Positions 8,613-19,210 of a DNA stretch of 64,000 nucleotides are shown piece after piece. The stretch's first letter is position 1. Every line of letters begins with the position of its first letter. This DNA is from Halomonas sp. LR3S48 (GTDB taxonomy: Bacteria; Pseudomonadota; Gammaproteobacteria; Pseudomonadales; Halomonadaceae), in NCBI RefSeq assembly GCF_025725665.1, contig NZ_CP107009.1, forward strand, positions 372,001 through 436,000, in the 5' to 3' direction. Below the pieces are notes generated by a model that was given only the letters and a program-made list of their open reading frames with translations, had not been told where the DNA came from and searched no databases. The position numbers and the translations under genes were made by a program.

Positions 8613-9638
8613 TTAGTTCGCCGTCAGGTACGCGATCGCCTTGCCCAGATACTCTTTCATACGCTCGGTCATCCAGACGTTCGCCTGAAGCGCCGGCTCC
8701 TGCTCGTTGGCCCGGCGGATCTTCTCATGCGTGCCAGGGTCGTCGCCGGCGAAGCTGCGCAGCAGCTCCAGCCACTCGCTGGCCAGTTGCTGTACGGCTG
8801 GGGCCTGCGGCGAGGTGTCTTGCTCGAGCTGCTGGCGCAGCTTGGCCATCAGGGTTGGCCACTCGTGCATGCGCTGGGGGTAGTGCTGGCGCATGAAGGC
8901 GAACTCCTCCTCGCTGAGGTAGTGCCGGTAGATGGCCAGTTTGGACTCGGCGAACGCTTGCATCACGTACTCGGAGACCTGAGCGGAAATGCCCATCTGA
9001 GCCTGGACCTCCGGCTCGTTGGCATGCATGGAGTTGAGCTTGTCGAGCAGCATGGGGTCGCCGGCGGTATCACGCTCGAGCGTCGTCATCCAGCGCTTCG
9101 CCAAGTCCTGGGCGGCCCTGTCGTCGGTCGGCACGCCTTGGCGTACCAGCGCTTCGGCTTCGGTGATGAGCGCCTTCCATTCGGCTTGCCGCTCGTCGTC
9201 GGCCTGGTACAGCGGCAGGCGGTCGAGTTCCTGTGGGGTAAAGTAGCGGTCGTACATGGTCATCATCTCCAGTGTCTTCAGCCAGTCGTCCATCTCCGGC
9301 TCGTCGCCGTTCTCGAACTGTCGATGCAGCGCCACGAGGCGATCTCGCAGCTGGGTCTGGTCCGCGATCTTACGTTCCAGTTCCTGGATCTGCCGTTCGA
9401 TCACCGCGGTGAGGGAGGGAGAAGGCCGGTCGAGCAGGGTGCCGATATCAGCCAGCGGCATGCCCAGGGTGCGCAGCGCCTGGATATGGTGCAGGCGGGC
9501 GACGTCCTGGCGCCGGTAGAGCCGATAGCCGGCATCGGAACGCATGGAGGGCTTGAGCAGGCCGATCTCGTCGTAGTGGTGCAGCGTTCTCACGGTCAGC
9601 CCCGTGCGCTTGGCCAATTCACCGACTCGTAACAGCAT
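8613..9638 (-). CDS. MerR-family transcriptional regulator with two TipAS-like modules
   Basis: 341 residues. Residues 1-70 form a MerR winged helix (LLRVGELAKRTGLTVRTLHHYDEIGLL), followed by a coiled coil rich in Q/E/R (about 75-105). The rest resembles the TipAS drug-sensing domain, apparently present twice: compare EWKALITEAEALVRQG...DLAKRWMTTL with EWPTLMAKLRQQLEQD...QLASEWLELLRSF, each followed by ANEPEVQAQM or ANEQEPALQANVW. ATG 9638 is preceded by AAGGAG 8 bases upstream; the frame upstream of it is not MerR-like. Such regulators usually activate their own promoter on binding a ligand, and a MerR-type operator lies immediately upstream. Confidence 0.87.
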   Translation of the reverse strand: MLLRVGELAKRTGLTVRTLHHYDEIGLLKPSMRSDAGYRLYRRQDVARLHHIQALRTLGMPLADIGTLLDRPSPSLTAVIERQIQELERKIADQTQLRDRLVALHRQFENGDEPEMDDWLKTLEMMTMYDRYFTPQELDRLPLYQADDERQAEWKALITEAEALVRQGVPTDDRAAQDLAKRWMTTLERDTAGDPMLLDKLNSMHANEPEVQAQMGISAQVSEYVMQAFAESKLAIYRHYLSEEEFAFMRQHYPQRMHEWPTLMAKLRQQLEQDTSPQAPAVQQLASEWLELLRSFAGDDPGTHEKIRRANEQEPALQANVWMTERMKEYLGKAIAYLTAN

Positions 9639-9670
9639 GCTTCGTCTCCTTTCGTCCATGCGTGGGCTGA

Positions 9671-9701
9671 AGCTTGGAGGCTCACGTCGCGTGAGGGTCA
9701 A
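9671..9701 (-). promoter_or_regulatory. MerR-type promoter/operator of the regulator gene
   Basis: A perfect dyad CTCACG-TCG-CGTGAG (9681-9695) directly follows a TTGACC -35 element on the minus strand (9701-9696). A -10 about 19 bases further would sit near 9676-9671 but matches the consensus poorly. A dyad inside an over-long spacer is the hallmark of MerR-activated promoters. Confidence 0.75.
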
Positions 9702-9713
9702 GAAGGTTTTTAC

Positions 9714-9750
9714 CGCAAAACGACGACACCCGCCGAGATGGCGGGTGTCG
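9714..9750 (-). terminator. Terminator downstream of the PAAR gene
   Basis: An 11-base perfect stem (9724-9734 with 9740-9750, 5-base loop) is followed on the minus strand by TCGTTTTG. It ends the T6SS cassette before the MerR promoter. Confidence 0.75.
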
Positions 9751-9809
9751 CGAAATAATTTAGAGACGCTTCGAAACCTTGTCTGGCTAGTGGGGATTGG
9801 GTGCACCGG

Positions 9810-10073
9810 TTATGGCTGAACCTTGGCCTTGCCCGAGGCGGTGATGACCTCGCCACCGTGATCCGTCTTGCAGCCCAGGTACGCCGTGGGCTGGCCATCG
9901 GTAGTAGAGCTGCTCGCCCCTTCGATGATGGTAGCCCCGCAGCCGGTCTTGTCGCCCACTCGGGCCACGGACTGGCCCTCGACCTGAGAGGGCGAACCCG
10001 AGACGATTTCCGTGACGCCGTGGCCGGGGATGGGGCAGCGATGCAGGTCACCCTTGCGTGCAACGGGCTTCAT
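9810..10073 (-). CDS. PAAR-domain T6SS spike-tip protein
   Basis: 87 residues forming a single PAAR domain, the conical tip that sits on the VgrG trimer and sharpens the type VI needle. Typical features are HRCPIPGHG near the N terminus, GDKTGCGATI in the middle and GCKTDHGG toward the end, giving the Cys/His residues that bind Zn. ATG 10073 is preferred over an upstream ATG at 10088 because it forms an ATGA overlap with the previous gene, as do the other junctions in this cassette. It is the last gene of the vgrG operon. Confidence 0.9.
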   Translation of the reverse strand: MKPVARKGDLHRCPIPGHGVTEIVSGSPSQVEGQSVARVGDKTGCGATIIEGASSSTTDGQPTAYLGCKTDHGGEVITASGKAKVQP

Positions 10074-10972
10074 CGGCAAATTTCCCATTGGCCATCACGG
10101 TGAATAAAGTAGAGCCTGACGCGGCTGGAAACGTCATCCTCTTGGACATGATTGAAGCGAATGGGAACATTGACCCCTTGCGTTGTTAGCCAAGCCACAC
10201 GATTGTCTGCCCCTAAATTCAACGTCATCGGCTCTTCCGGAAAAGGGTTGAGCTGAAACAGGTCAGGATTATCAAAAAACACGTTGAAGCTGGCTCGGTG
10301 GCGGACATAATCTTCAGGCTCGCCAGATGCAAGTGCCAGTTCTTGAATCATAGAGGATGTTGCATCCATTATGGCATCGTTGTCCTTGGCCTCGAACAAG
10401 GCATGTAAGCGCCTATATTCCTGAGTCAGGCTATCCCGCGTAGCGGCTGTATCTGTCAGTACATCGCCCTCTTCCCAACACCAAGTGGGCATTGGTTGGC
10501 GATTGTCGAAGCTCACCTTCAGGGTGTCGAACTCATCATCACGAATAAAAGCGATATCACCTTGACGTGGCTGTAGGGGTGCCGAAGGATCCTGGGAAGT
10601 GACCTCGGGTCTTGAGTTTTCCAAGCCTGGCCTCATCACCACTTCAAAAGCCGTTTTGGCCTCAATGTTGGGATTCTTTCCCGGCTCCCAGTAAAGCAGA
10701 GAAACACGAAGTTCGCTTTCGGAAGTATATTCCAGCGGCCAAGTATCCAGCTGAATAGAATTGGCTCCGTTGCGAACAAATTGTGATATGGGAAGCCTCT
10801 CGTCAAGGTGTCGAGGGATCCCCGAAAAATCTTGTAGCACATGGTGCAAGCTAAGAGCTGAAGGCATGCCGTTGACCGCCCACCTCACTCCGATGTGATA
10901 GTTCGTGTCCTCTGCCATTGCTGGCACTCCTCCCAAAACTAGAACAAGAAAGGTAATAAAAAAAGTCTTCAT
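10070..10972 (-). CDS. Exported protein, candidate immunity protein of the T6SS cassette
   Basis: 300 residues with a clear Sec signal peptide (hydrophobic residues 5-16, AMA cleavage site near 20). No family recognised. The mature part is rich in acidic and aromatic residues and carries the pair WCWEE. It sits directly after the candidate effector gene with an ATGA overlap and before PAAR. In T6SS cassettes the gene after the effector is usually its immunity protein, and an exported one would guard the periplasm or membrane. Base composition is more AT-rich than the flanks (for example the AT-rich start region 10950-10970), as expected of a transferred module. The function is inferred from position only. 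Confidence 0.6.
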   Translation of the reverse strand: MKTFFITFLVLVLGGVPAMAEDTNYHIGVRWAVNGMPSALSLHHVLQDFSGIPRHLDERLPISQFVRNGANSIQLDTWPLEYTSESELRVSLLYWEPGKNPNIEAKTAFEVVMRPGLENSRPEVTSQDPSAPLQPRQGDIAFIRDDEFDTLKVSFDNRQPMPTWCWEEGDVLTDTAATRDSLTQEYRRLHALFEAKDNDAIMDATSSMIQELALASGEPEDYVRHRASFNVFFDNPDLFQLNPFPEEPMTLNLGADNRVAWLTTQGVNVPIRFNHVQEDDVSSRVRLYFIHRDGQWEICR

Positions 10973-12855
10973 GAGAAAGGTATGAACTCCCCTGAATAAC
11001 CTTCGGCAAGCCGGTAGGTGTTTATGCTGTTGCGATCATGCACCCACTCCCTAGTTTGAGTGGTCTGAATTACACGCGAGGCTCTCGATCTTCCTCCATT
11101 GGCCGGCTGGTTCCCTCCATTTTCTGTATTCACTCTCTTATACCCAACAACACGCAGCATGGCACCGCCGTGAGCCAGCTCATAGCCCCATCGCTTGTTG
11201 TCGTCTACCTTGATGGTGATACGACCCGATGTGGATACCGTTGCCTCATACTTAAAGACCCGGCGATCCGTGACAATGCTATCGAAAAAACCGCTGACAC
11301 CACCACCCACCACGGCCCTCAGTGTGCCGGTGATGTGACCATCTCCCTCCATTTCATTCTTCATGAAATCATAGCGAGCGGAGAGATTGGCATTTCCGGT
11401 GGTGTCTTCTGTTGACTGAGAGCCAATGCCGATGGAAACGTCAATGAAAAGTGCCGGGTTTATCTGGTATTCGGCAACCCCCCAGTTGCGTCCCCCTTCT
11501 GCATCTTCCAGAAAAGCGACCAGGGCACGACCGGCAGGATGACCGGCCATTCTGGCGGCACGCTTCAGCGCTTCGTAAATATTGACATTGACGCCAAACA
11601 CGAAGTCAACCGATACGCCGGCAGTCAGCACCCAAGTGAGATCCGGGCCACCCTTTTCTTCCGCCTGCTCGGTTCCCAGCTCGAGCCCTAGCCTTGGGCC
11701 CACGGTGTACAGATTTACCAGTTTGCTTTCATCACGCTCGCTGCACAGTCGCTGGGCGAGCCCTTTGCTGGCATTGGTGATGGCGCCCATGAATCGTTCC
11801 ACGCCGTTGCTTTCCCGACGTTCACGCTGCTGCCTGCGCAGCGAGGGGGCGCTCTCGTAGGTTCTGGTTTCGCTGTTGATCGAGCCGATGTCTATCCGCT
11901 TGGTATTGTTACCGCATACCACGCTGAGCGCTGCCGCCACTCCCCAGCCGGTTTCGAGGACTTCCTGGCGTGGGTTGTTGTTCATGCCAAGTTCATTTCT
12001 TAGTTCACGCGCCTCGCTGCGTCCAATGGCGCGTTCTCCGCGGCGCGGAGGATCAAGGGAGACTGAGCCAATGAACTTGAGCTGGGGTACAGTCACCGAG
12101 GTAAAAGAGAAGCAGCCTGCACTATCAAGGCTGATCGTAAAGGTTTCCTCCTTCACCATGATGGCGCGGTTCATCAAAATGTCGAGAGTGATCGCCACCA
12201 CTTCATAGGCGAGATGCGGCGGTTCGAAGATATCTGTGTTGAGCAATGTGGGGCGCGGATTGGTCTGGACGGTAAAATCGATGCTGGTCTCCGTTGGCGC
12301 GACGGACGTTCCATTGAGTTCTCCGGTCCAGCTCAGAGTGTGTTGCCCATGCGAGCAGTCACCGGCGAGTGTTACCGTGAGGGTGCCTTCGTCCTTAAGC
12401 GGAGTGCCGCTCAGGAAGTTCTCAAAACTGGCCTCTCCCGCCACGAACCGATCCGCCACGAAATAGATCTTGCCCTCAGTGTCATGCAGCTCACCTTCGC
12501 CCTGCAGCGTAACCCGCGTGTTTTCCCCTGAGTGACAGACAACCACGACCTTTTCGATACAAGGGGTTTGTGACTCACATTCGACACAGGCCGAGCCCAG
12601 GATGGGGTCCTGCCTTCCTCCGGTGTCCGCGGGTTCCTGTGGAATGGGGCTTTCGGTTAGCGGCTGGCCGCCATTCGCCAGGTAGTCACGGTAGTGCGGT
12701 TGTACGGTTAACTCCTGCATTATTTGGCCAACGTTATCATTTCCGTTGTGTAATGCATCGCGAATGGACCGCAGTGTTTCTACCGGGCTCGAGAATTTGT
12801 CCGGCTCGGTATCCACCAGGTGGGCAAGGTCCTCAATCGTGGGCACGTAGCTCAT
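10969..12855 (-). CDS. Candidate T6SS effector of unknown activity
   Basis: 628 residues, no signal peptide and no recognised domain. The N-terminal 75 residues are helical and acidic. A Cys cluster follows (C90, C93, C99, C107), then a region of alternating polar and hydrophobic residues (about 105-280) resembling beta-sandwich repeats, a basic stretch near 335-350, and Gly-rich, strand-like segments (LTWVLTAGVSVDFVFGVNVN and TLRAVVGGGVSGFFDSIV) in the C-terminal half. It lies between a DUF4123 adaptor and an exported partner with 4-base overlaps on both sides, which is the effector position. The exported partner suggests a periplasmic or membrane target. AT-richer composition than the surroundings indicates transfer. 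Confidence 0.6.
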   Translation of the reverse strand: MSYVPTIEDLAHLVDTEPDKFSSPVETLRSIRDALHNGNDNVGQIMQELTVQPHYRDYLANGGQPLTESPIPQEPADTGGRQDPILGSACVECESQTPCIEKVVVVCHSGENTRVTLQGEGELHDTEGKIYFVADRFVAGEASFENFLSGTPLKDEGTLTVTLAGDCSHGQHTLSWTGELNGTSVAPTETSIDFTVQTNPRPTLLNTDIFEPPHLAYEVVAITLDILMNRAIMVKEETFTISLDSAGCFSFTSVTVPQLKFIGSVSLDPPRRGERAIGRSEARELRNELGMNNNPRQEVLETGWGVAAALSVVCGNNTKRIDIGSINSETRTYESAPSLRRQQRERRESNGVERFMGAITNASKGLAQRLCSERDESKLVNLYTVGPRLGLELGTEQAEEKGGPDLTWVLTAGVSVDFVFGVNVNIYEALKRAARMAGHPAGRALVAFLEDAEGGRNWGVAEYQINPALFIDVSIGIGSQSTEDTTGNANLSARYDFMKNEMEGDGHITGTLRAVVGGGVSGFFDSIVTDRRVFKYEATVSTSGRITIKVDDNKRWGYELAHGGAMLRVVGYKRVNTENGGNQPANGGRSRASRVIQTTQTREWVHDRNSINTYRLAEGYSGEFIPFS

Positions 12856-14228
12856 GGCGTTTCCTTGTCAGCTATAGGCCGAAAATTGTCTTCCTGCGCA
12901 CCATCCCGATAGGGCGCCAGGAGCTTTCTCCTCACGCGCCCGCGGGGCAGCCACGCTTCCAGCAGGTCACGCTTTCGCCAGCCGGCCATGCGTGGGTGTT
13001 CGAGTATCTCCCTGGCCTCCGGGTAGTGCTGGGGGAAGCTGTCCCCCAGCTCCAGGCAGCACTTCGCCAGGGTCTTGATCTGCTTCTTCGACACGAGCCG
13101 GTAGGTTTGTCCCAGCCTGTCGCTGGCCTCGACCGCCGCCAGGATCTCCTCCAGCGGCGTCACGGCATACGTCTCCGTGAGCTCCCTGGCCAGCTTGCGC
13201 TGGGCCCGGATTTTCTGCAGGGCGCCGAAGCGGGCGAACTCGGTGGGATCGATGGCGAAGCTACGGCCAGGGACGGTGGGGTTGGTCTCTTTGTCGCGAT
13301 CACCCGCTGTGTCGTTCAGCGCCAGCCGCAACAGGCGCCCCTGTACCTCCTGGGGCGTGGCGGCGAAGTGGGGCGGGTCGCTGAGGTTGGCTGCGTCGGG
13401 GACGTTCACCAGCGGCGAGAGTCCCACGATGAGCGCGTCCAGCGGGGCCATGAAGGCGGCCAGTTTCCAGTGATCGAGCGCCTGGGCCATGTCCAGCGCC
13501 ACGCGCGGGTCGTAGAAGCGGAAGTAGACCGGGGCCTGGTCGTTGGCCGGGGTCCACAGCATGGTGAACTTGCGCAGGTGGCTGCGTAGCTGCTTCAGGG
13601 TGGCGTGGGACTGCAGCAACAGGCCCCAGTGCTGGTCCTGGGGCAGGCTTGCCAGCCAGTGGCGGATCTCGCTGTCGGGTTCGAGCCGTACCAGCCAGGG
13701 AGCGATGGCGCGGGTGGCGGCATCGGTGGTGGCATAGAGGCAGGCGCTCTGGACCTCGGCGCCGGTGAGCCGCTGCATGACGTCGCGGCAGTTGACGCCG
13801 TCGATCACCGCCCACAGTGGCGCCGAAGTAGAGGTAAAGAGGTCGGGCCAGGCGATCTCGTCGTAGCTCACCGGGGGCGCCGGCGGGATGGGCTCTTCGG
13901 TTGGTGCTGTCGATTCCGGCAGGATGGGCAGCATCTCACCAAAGGCCACCGGGGTACGCGGTGAGAGCGCCTCCGCCAGGTCGAGCAACGTTTTCGACAT
14001 GCCTTCGCGGCGAAAGCGCTGCAGCAGGGTCTGCACCGCGTCGAGCTGGATGAGGCGGAGCCCTTCGCCGTCGAGGGTTGCCTGCAGTTGGGCGCGCATG
14101 TCGTCCGCCGACTCGGCCCGCACCACCACGGTGACCATGACCTCGTCGGTCGCGGCTTCCCAGCGTCTGGCCGTCGGCGAGTCGGCGCTCAGGTAGCAGC
14201 GCCCGGTCCAGTAGTCATGCGACGACAT
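12852..14228 (-). CDS. DUF4123-domain T6SS effector adaptor/chaperone
   Basis: 458 residues. Residues about 137-260 match the start of the DUF4123 (Tap/Tec) adaptor domain (APLWAVIDGVNCRDVMQRL... then APWLVRLEPDSEIRHWL). Such proteins load a specific effector onto VgrG. The N-terminal 100 residues and the basic C-terminal part (YRLVSKKQIKTLAKCC onward) are extra, and the latter may hold the effector-binding segment. ATG 14228 lies 3 bases after the vgrG stop, and its stop overlaps the next start as ATGA. High GC like vgrG, in contrast to the two genes it precedes. Confidence 0.85.
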   Translation of the reverse strand: MSSHDYWTGRCYLSADSPTARRWEAATDEVMVTVVVRAESADDMRAQLQATLDGEGLRLIQLDAVQTLLQRFRREGMSKTLLDLAEALSPRTPVAFGEMLPILPESTAPTEEPIPPAPPVSYDEIAWPDLFTSTSAPLWAVIDGVNCRDVMQRLTGAEVQSACLYATTDAATRAIAPWLVRLEPDSEIRHWLASLPQDQHWGLLLQSHATLKQLRSHLRKFTMLWTPANDQAPVYFRFYDPRVALDMAQALDHWKLAAFMAPLDALIVGLSPLVNVPDAANLSDPPHFAATPQEVQGRLLRLALNDTAGDRDKETNPTVPGRSFAIDPTEFARFGALQKIRAQRKLARELTETYAVTPLEEILAAVEASDRLGQTYRLVSKKQIKTLAKCCLELGDSFPQHYPEAREILEHPRMAGWRKRDLLEAWLPRGRVRRKLLAPYRDGAQEDNFRPIADKETP

Positions 14229-14231
14229 GGA

Positions 14232-16181
14232 TCACCCCGCCAGGGGGCAATGGGAGACGAAGGGGCTGCCTTCGCCGGCGGCGGCCTCCAGTACGGCGGG
14301 AATGGGCGGCAGGGCCGCCGACCCGGGAGAGGCGGAGCCGACGTTGAGGTGCGGCGTGACGTCGACGCGGCCGCCCGAGACGACCAGTGCCGCGCCGCCG
14401 GCGACGAGGGTGATCTTGGACGCGTCGAGGACGATCTCGCCGTCGGCCTTGAGGGTGATATCGCCCCCGGCGTGGGTCTGGAAGCTGCTGCCGACGCGCA
14501 GCCCGCGCTCGCCGTCGATCTTCTCGCTGAGGTTGGCCGCGACCGTGACGTCGCGGTTGCCCTCGACCGTCTCGATGCGGTCGTTGGCCACGATGAGATG
14601 GGAGTCGTGGCCAATGGTGGCGGTATCGTCGTACTCGACGCGCTTCTGGCGCGAGTTCTCGACGTGCACGTCGAGGTTCTTCTGCGCGTGCAGGTAGATG
14701 AACTCTTCGCCGGCCTGATCCTCGAAGGTCAGTTCGTTGTAGCCTTCGCCCTGGTGGGTCTGGGTCTTGATCGTGGTACGGGTCTTGTGGGCAGGCAGCA
14801 GGTGCGGCGGCCGATTGACCGCGTGGTAGGTGCGCCCGGTGATCAGCGGCTGATCGGGATCGCCCTCGAGGAAGCTGACGACCACCTCGTGGCCGATCCG
14901 CGGAATCGCGATGCTGCCGTAGCCACCACCGGCCCAGCCCTGGCTGACGCGAATCCAGGCACTGGCGGTCTCATCAGGCGCGGCGTCGCGGTCCCAGGGG
15001 AACTGCACCTTGACCCGGCCGTGCTCGTCACAGTAGATCTCCTCTCCCGCCGGTCCGACCACGAAAGCGACCTGGGGGCCGTCGACGCGCGGCTTGGGGT
15101 TGGGCGTGGGGCGCCAGGCGACATCGCCGGGAATTAGTACCAGCTCGTTGTGGTACTTGGTCATGCCGGCTTGCCCGTCGGCTGCCACAGCGTCCTCTTC
15201 CAGGGCCTGGGGCTGTTGGCCATGGTGCTTGACCGCGACCAGTTGCCAGCTGCGGTTGAGGCTCTCGGCATCGTGGTCGGTGAGGTCGAAGCGGGCGCCC
15301 GGCGCGAGTTCGGGGAGATCGCTCTGGGCCTCGGCAGTGAGCGCGTCACGGCGCAGCGATTCGAGGCGCACGCGGGTGAAGGGCTGGCCGGAGGCGTCCT
15401 GCTTGTAGCGGCCGGGATAGTCGTAGTGTTCGTAGCCGGCATCATCCCCCTCCGGGGCGATGTGCTCGTGCAGTTGGCCATAGGCGGGCTGCTTGAAGGA
15501 GTAGTCCTTGAGTGTGACCGAGTCGGGGGCGACCCGGGCGAGCTGGCGCAGCTGGCGCACGTGGCGGCTGGGGGCGGTACCGCCGGCGCGGCTGTGGTAG
15601 CTGCGCGGCCCCAGATCGGTGAGGACCTGGGGCGCGTCGGCGAACACCAGGCGGTGACCGCCTTCGTGAAACTCGTGGAAGTAGAACAGCCCCTCTTCGG
15701 CGGCCAAGCGCTCGATGAAGGCCAGGTCGGTTTCCCGGTATTGCACACAGAACTCACGAACCTGGAGTTCGCGGGTCACGGCGAAGGCGATATCGCGCAG
15801 GCCGCGCTCCTCGCACAGGGTCTCGATGATGGCGAGCGGCGAGAGCTGCTGGAAGATGCGCGAGTTCTGGCGCAGCGAGAGGCGCCACAGGGCGGGGCGC
15901 AAGACCAGCGAATAGCCGGTACGGCGGTGGCCACGGTCGCCTCGGCCGAACTCGCTGATGATGCCATGCACCCGGCGCAGCGCTTCACCGTCCTGCCACA
16001 CGGTCAGCGTGGCCTCGCGGTCGAGCAGCTCGGCAGCGTCCAGGTCGCCGTTGCGGCTGGCCAGGTTGACCGTCAACTTGAAGGGCCGGGAGAGCGTTTC
16101 ACGGTGGGTGAAATCGACCACCGCAACATCATCGACGCCGGGCAGGGCCAAGGTGAACTGCAGTCCGGTCAGGCTAGCCAT
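14232..16181 (-). CDS. vgrG: Type VI secretion system spike protein VgrG
   Basis: 649 residues. The N-terminal gp27-like part carries the VgrG motifs RRVHGIISEFGRG and CVQYRETDLAFIERLAAEEGLFYF. A gp5-like OB fold (about residues 385-470) holds GRVKVQFPWDRD and SQGWAGGGYGSIAIPRIGHEVVVSFLEGDPDQPLITG, and a beta-helix follows to the C terminus. There is no long C-terminal toxin domain, so the effector is probably carried in trans through the adjacent DUF4123 protein. AGGGAG precedes ATG 16181. The core T6SS genes (tss) are not in the window, making this an orphan vgrG island. Confidence 0.95.
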   Translation of the reverse strand: MASLTGLQFTLALPGVDDVAVVDFTHRETLSRPFKLTVNLASRNGDLDAAELLDREATLTVWQDGEALRRVHGIISEFGRGDRGHRRTGYSLVLRPALWRLSLRQNSRIFQQLSPLAIIETLCEERGLRDIAFAVTRELQVREFCVQYRETDLAFIERLAAEEGLFYFHEFHEGGHRLVFADAPQVLTDLGPRSYHSRAGGTAPSRHVRQLRQLARVAPDSVTLKDYSFKQPAYGQLHEHIAPEGDDAGYEHYDYPGRYKQDASGQPFTRVRLESLRRDALTAEAQSDLPELAPGARFDLTDHDAESLNRSWQLVAVKHHGQQPQALEEDAVAADGQAGMTKYHNELVLIPGDVAWRPTPNPKPRVDGPQVAFVVGPAGEEIYCDEHGRVKVQFPWDRDAAPDETASAWIRVSQGWAGGGYGSIAIPRIGHEVVVSFLEGDPDQPLITGRTYHAVNRPPHLLPAHKTRTTIKTQTHQGEGYNELTFEDQAGEEFIYLHAQKNLDVHVENSRQKRVEYDDTATIGHDSHLIVANDRIETVEGNRDVTVAANLSEKIDGERGLRVGSSFQTHAGGDITLKADGEIVLDASKITLVAGGAALVVSGGRVDVTPHLNVGSASPGSAALPPIPAVLEAAAGEGSPFVSHCPLAG

Positions 16182-16383
16182 GACGTCTCCCTACGTCCGT
16201 GTTTCCGGGCGTCTCGTGCGCGCCCGATGCTGCATTAGCGGTTTCTTGGCGAAACGAGGATACCAATGCGCTCCGGTGGCTTCTGTCGTTTTTCTCTGAT
16301 TGGCTTGTAAGCCATGGCTGACAATGGGCGAAGACATTGGCTATCGCTGGGGTTGTCAGCACTCGGATTGAGCAGCAGGGTAA

Positions 16384-16417
16384 CAAAAAAACCGGCGCCA
16401 GAAGCCTGGCGCCGGTT
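16384..16417 (-). terminator. Terminator of bipA
   Basis: A 12-base perfect stem (16390-16401 with 16406-16417, loop AAGC) is followed on the minus strand by a run of T (16390 down to 16385). It lies 22 bases past the bipA stop. Confidence 0.92.
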
Positions 16418-16438
16418 CTCGGGTCCGCAGGGGACGAC

Positions 16439-18286
<1,848 letters not shown>

Positions 18287-18624
18287 AGGGTGTGACTCAT
18301 CAACAGGTGCGCACCTATGTACACATCGATAGGACGTACCCTAGGCGCGGGGTAGGGAGTGGTGGCGCATTGTACAGGTAAGCGACGAAGGGGAATAGCA
18401 CAACCTCGTCATTATACTCTTCTCAGCCCGGGGCGTGGCTCTCCCCATGCGCCCGGGGGTGCCCTGGCAATGTTGTTGTCCGACAAAGCCGGACATGAAT
18501 TGGACATTCTGTGGGACAAAATTCAGTAGAGGAACTTTATCGACACTTTTGTACACTCAACTACACAGTTTGTAACTTTGCGTGCTGTCGGGTGGCCCTT
18601 TTATGCCTTGGTGGAGCCTGAGCC
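18287..18624. other. Intergenic region, divergent promoters expected
   Basis: 338 bases between the divergent bipA and glycosyltransferase-like genes, so promoters for both must lie here. The stretch 18500-18590 is AT-rich and holds TTGTAC-like elements, but I see no promoter good enough to assign. No ORF here looks real. Confidence 0.5.
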
Positions 18625-19164
18625 ATGAGCCTTGCCAGTGTCATTTTCGATGCCCGGACTGCTGGAGCAAGACTTCCGCGCAGTCTGGTCATCTTCGAGC
18701 AGGCTGCCCGGCGCTGGCAGGGTGGGCATGAGCTGCTGTTGGTGGACGACACCGGCGATCGTCGATTGCCGTCCCTGGCTCAGCGCCACCAGGCCGTCCT
18801 GCTATCGTGCGGCTCCGCAAGTCTGGGCAGCCGATTCAACGCCGCGGTGGGGGCCAGCCGCGGCGACGTCCTGCTCTTTCCCGGACAAGAGGATCGTCGT
18901 GCCGCCGATTGGCTGAGCCATCGGCTGGCCGATGTCGAGCTCGCCGGCGACTGGGACGCCGCCGTCCTGCCCATGCGCCGTCACAGCTGGCTGCGCTGGT
19001 GGGGGCTGCTCCAGCGCCTCTCGCCGATGGACACTTTCTGGGTGGCACGGTCCTGGTTCGATCGCATCGGCGGCTTCGACCCCCAATTGGGAAGCGATGC
19101 GTTGCCCGATCTGCTCGAGCGGCTGCGGGCGTGCCAGGCTCGGGTGTCGATCGAGGTCGCCTAG
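18625..19164 (+). CDS. Small GT-A-fold glycosyltransferase-like protein
   Basis: 179 residues, resembling short family 2 transferases of the rSAM/selenodomain-associated group. Motifs include ELLLVDDTGD (nucleotide-binding strand), SLGSRFNAAVGASRGDVLLFPGQEDRR in place of the usual GRAxQMNxGAxxAxGDxLLFLHADT, and FDRIGGFDPQL toward the C terminus. The metal-binding HADT-type motif reads PGQED, so activity may be altered or lost. GGAG lies about 8 bases before ATG 18625. No membrane segment. No linked biosynthetic gene reveals a pathway. Confidence 0.55.
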   Translation: MSLASVIFDARTAGARLPRSLVIFEQAARRWQGGHELLLVDDTGDRRLPSLAQRHQAVLLSCGSASLGSRFNAAVGASRGDVLLFPGQEDRRAADWLSHRLADVELAGDWDAAVLPMRRHSWLRWWGLLQRLSPMDTFWVARSWFDRIGGFDPQLGSDALPDLLERLRACQARVSIEVA

Positions 19165-19180
19165 TTCCCACTTCGTATTG

Positions 19181-19197
19181 CGCACTTCTTTGGTGCG
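19181..19197. promoter_or_regulatory. NtrC enhancer site 1 upstream of glnA
   Basis: Inverted repeat CGCAC-N7-GTGCG, close to the NtrC consensus TGCAC-N7-GTGCA. Its centre is 30 bases (about three helical turns) from site 2, the spacing of cooperative NtrC enhancers. Confidence 0.7.
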
Positions 19198-19210
19198 CCT
19201 TGATCAAGCT

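Noticed and set aside
18341..18624. tRNA or small RNA gene in the bipA divergent region
   Set aside because: Looked for cloverleaf and terminator signatures; none found. No tRNA or rRNA was seen anywhere in the window.
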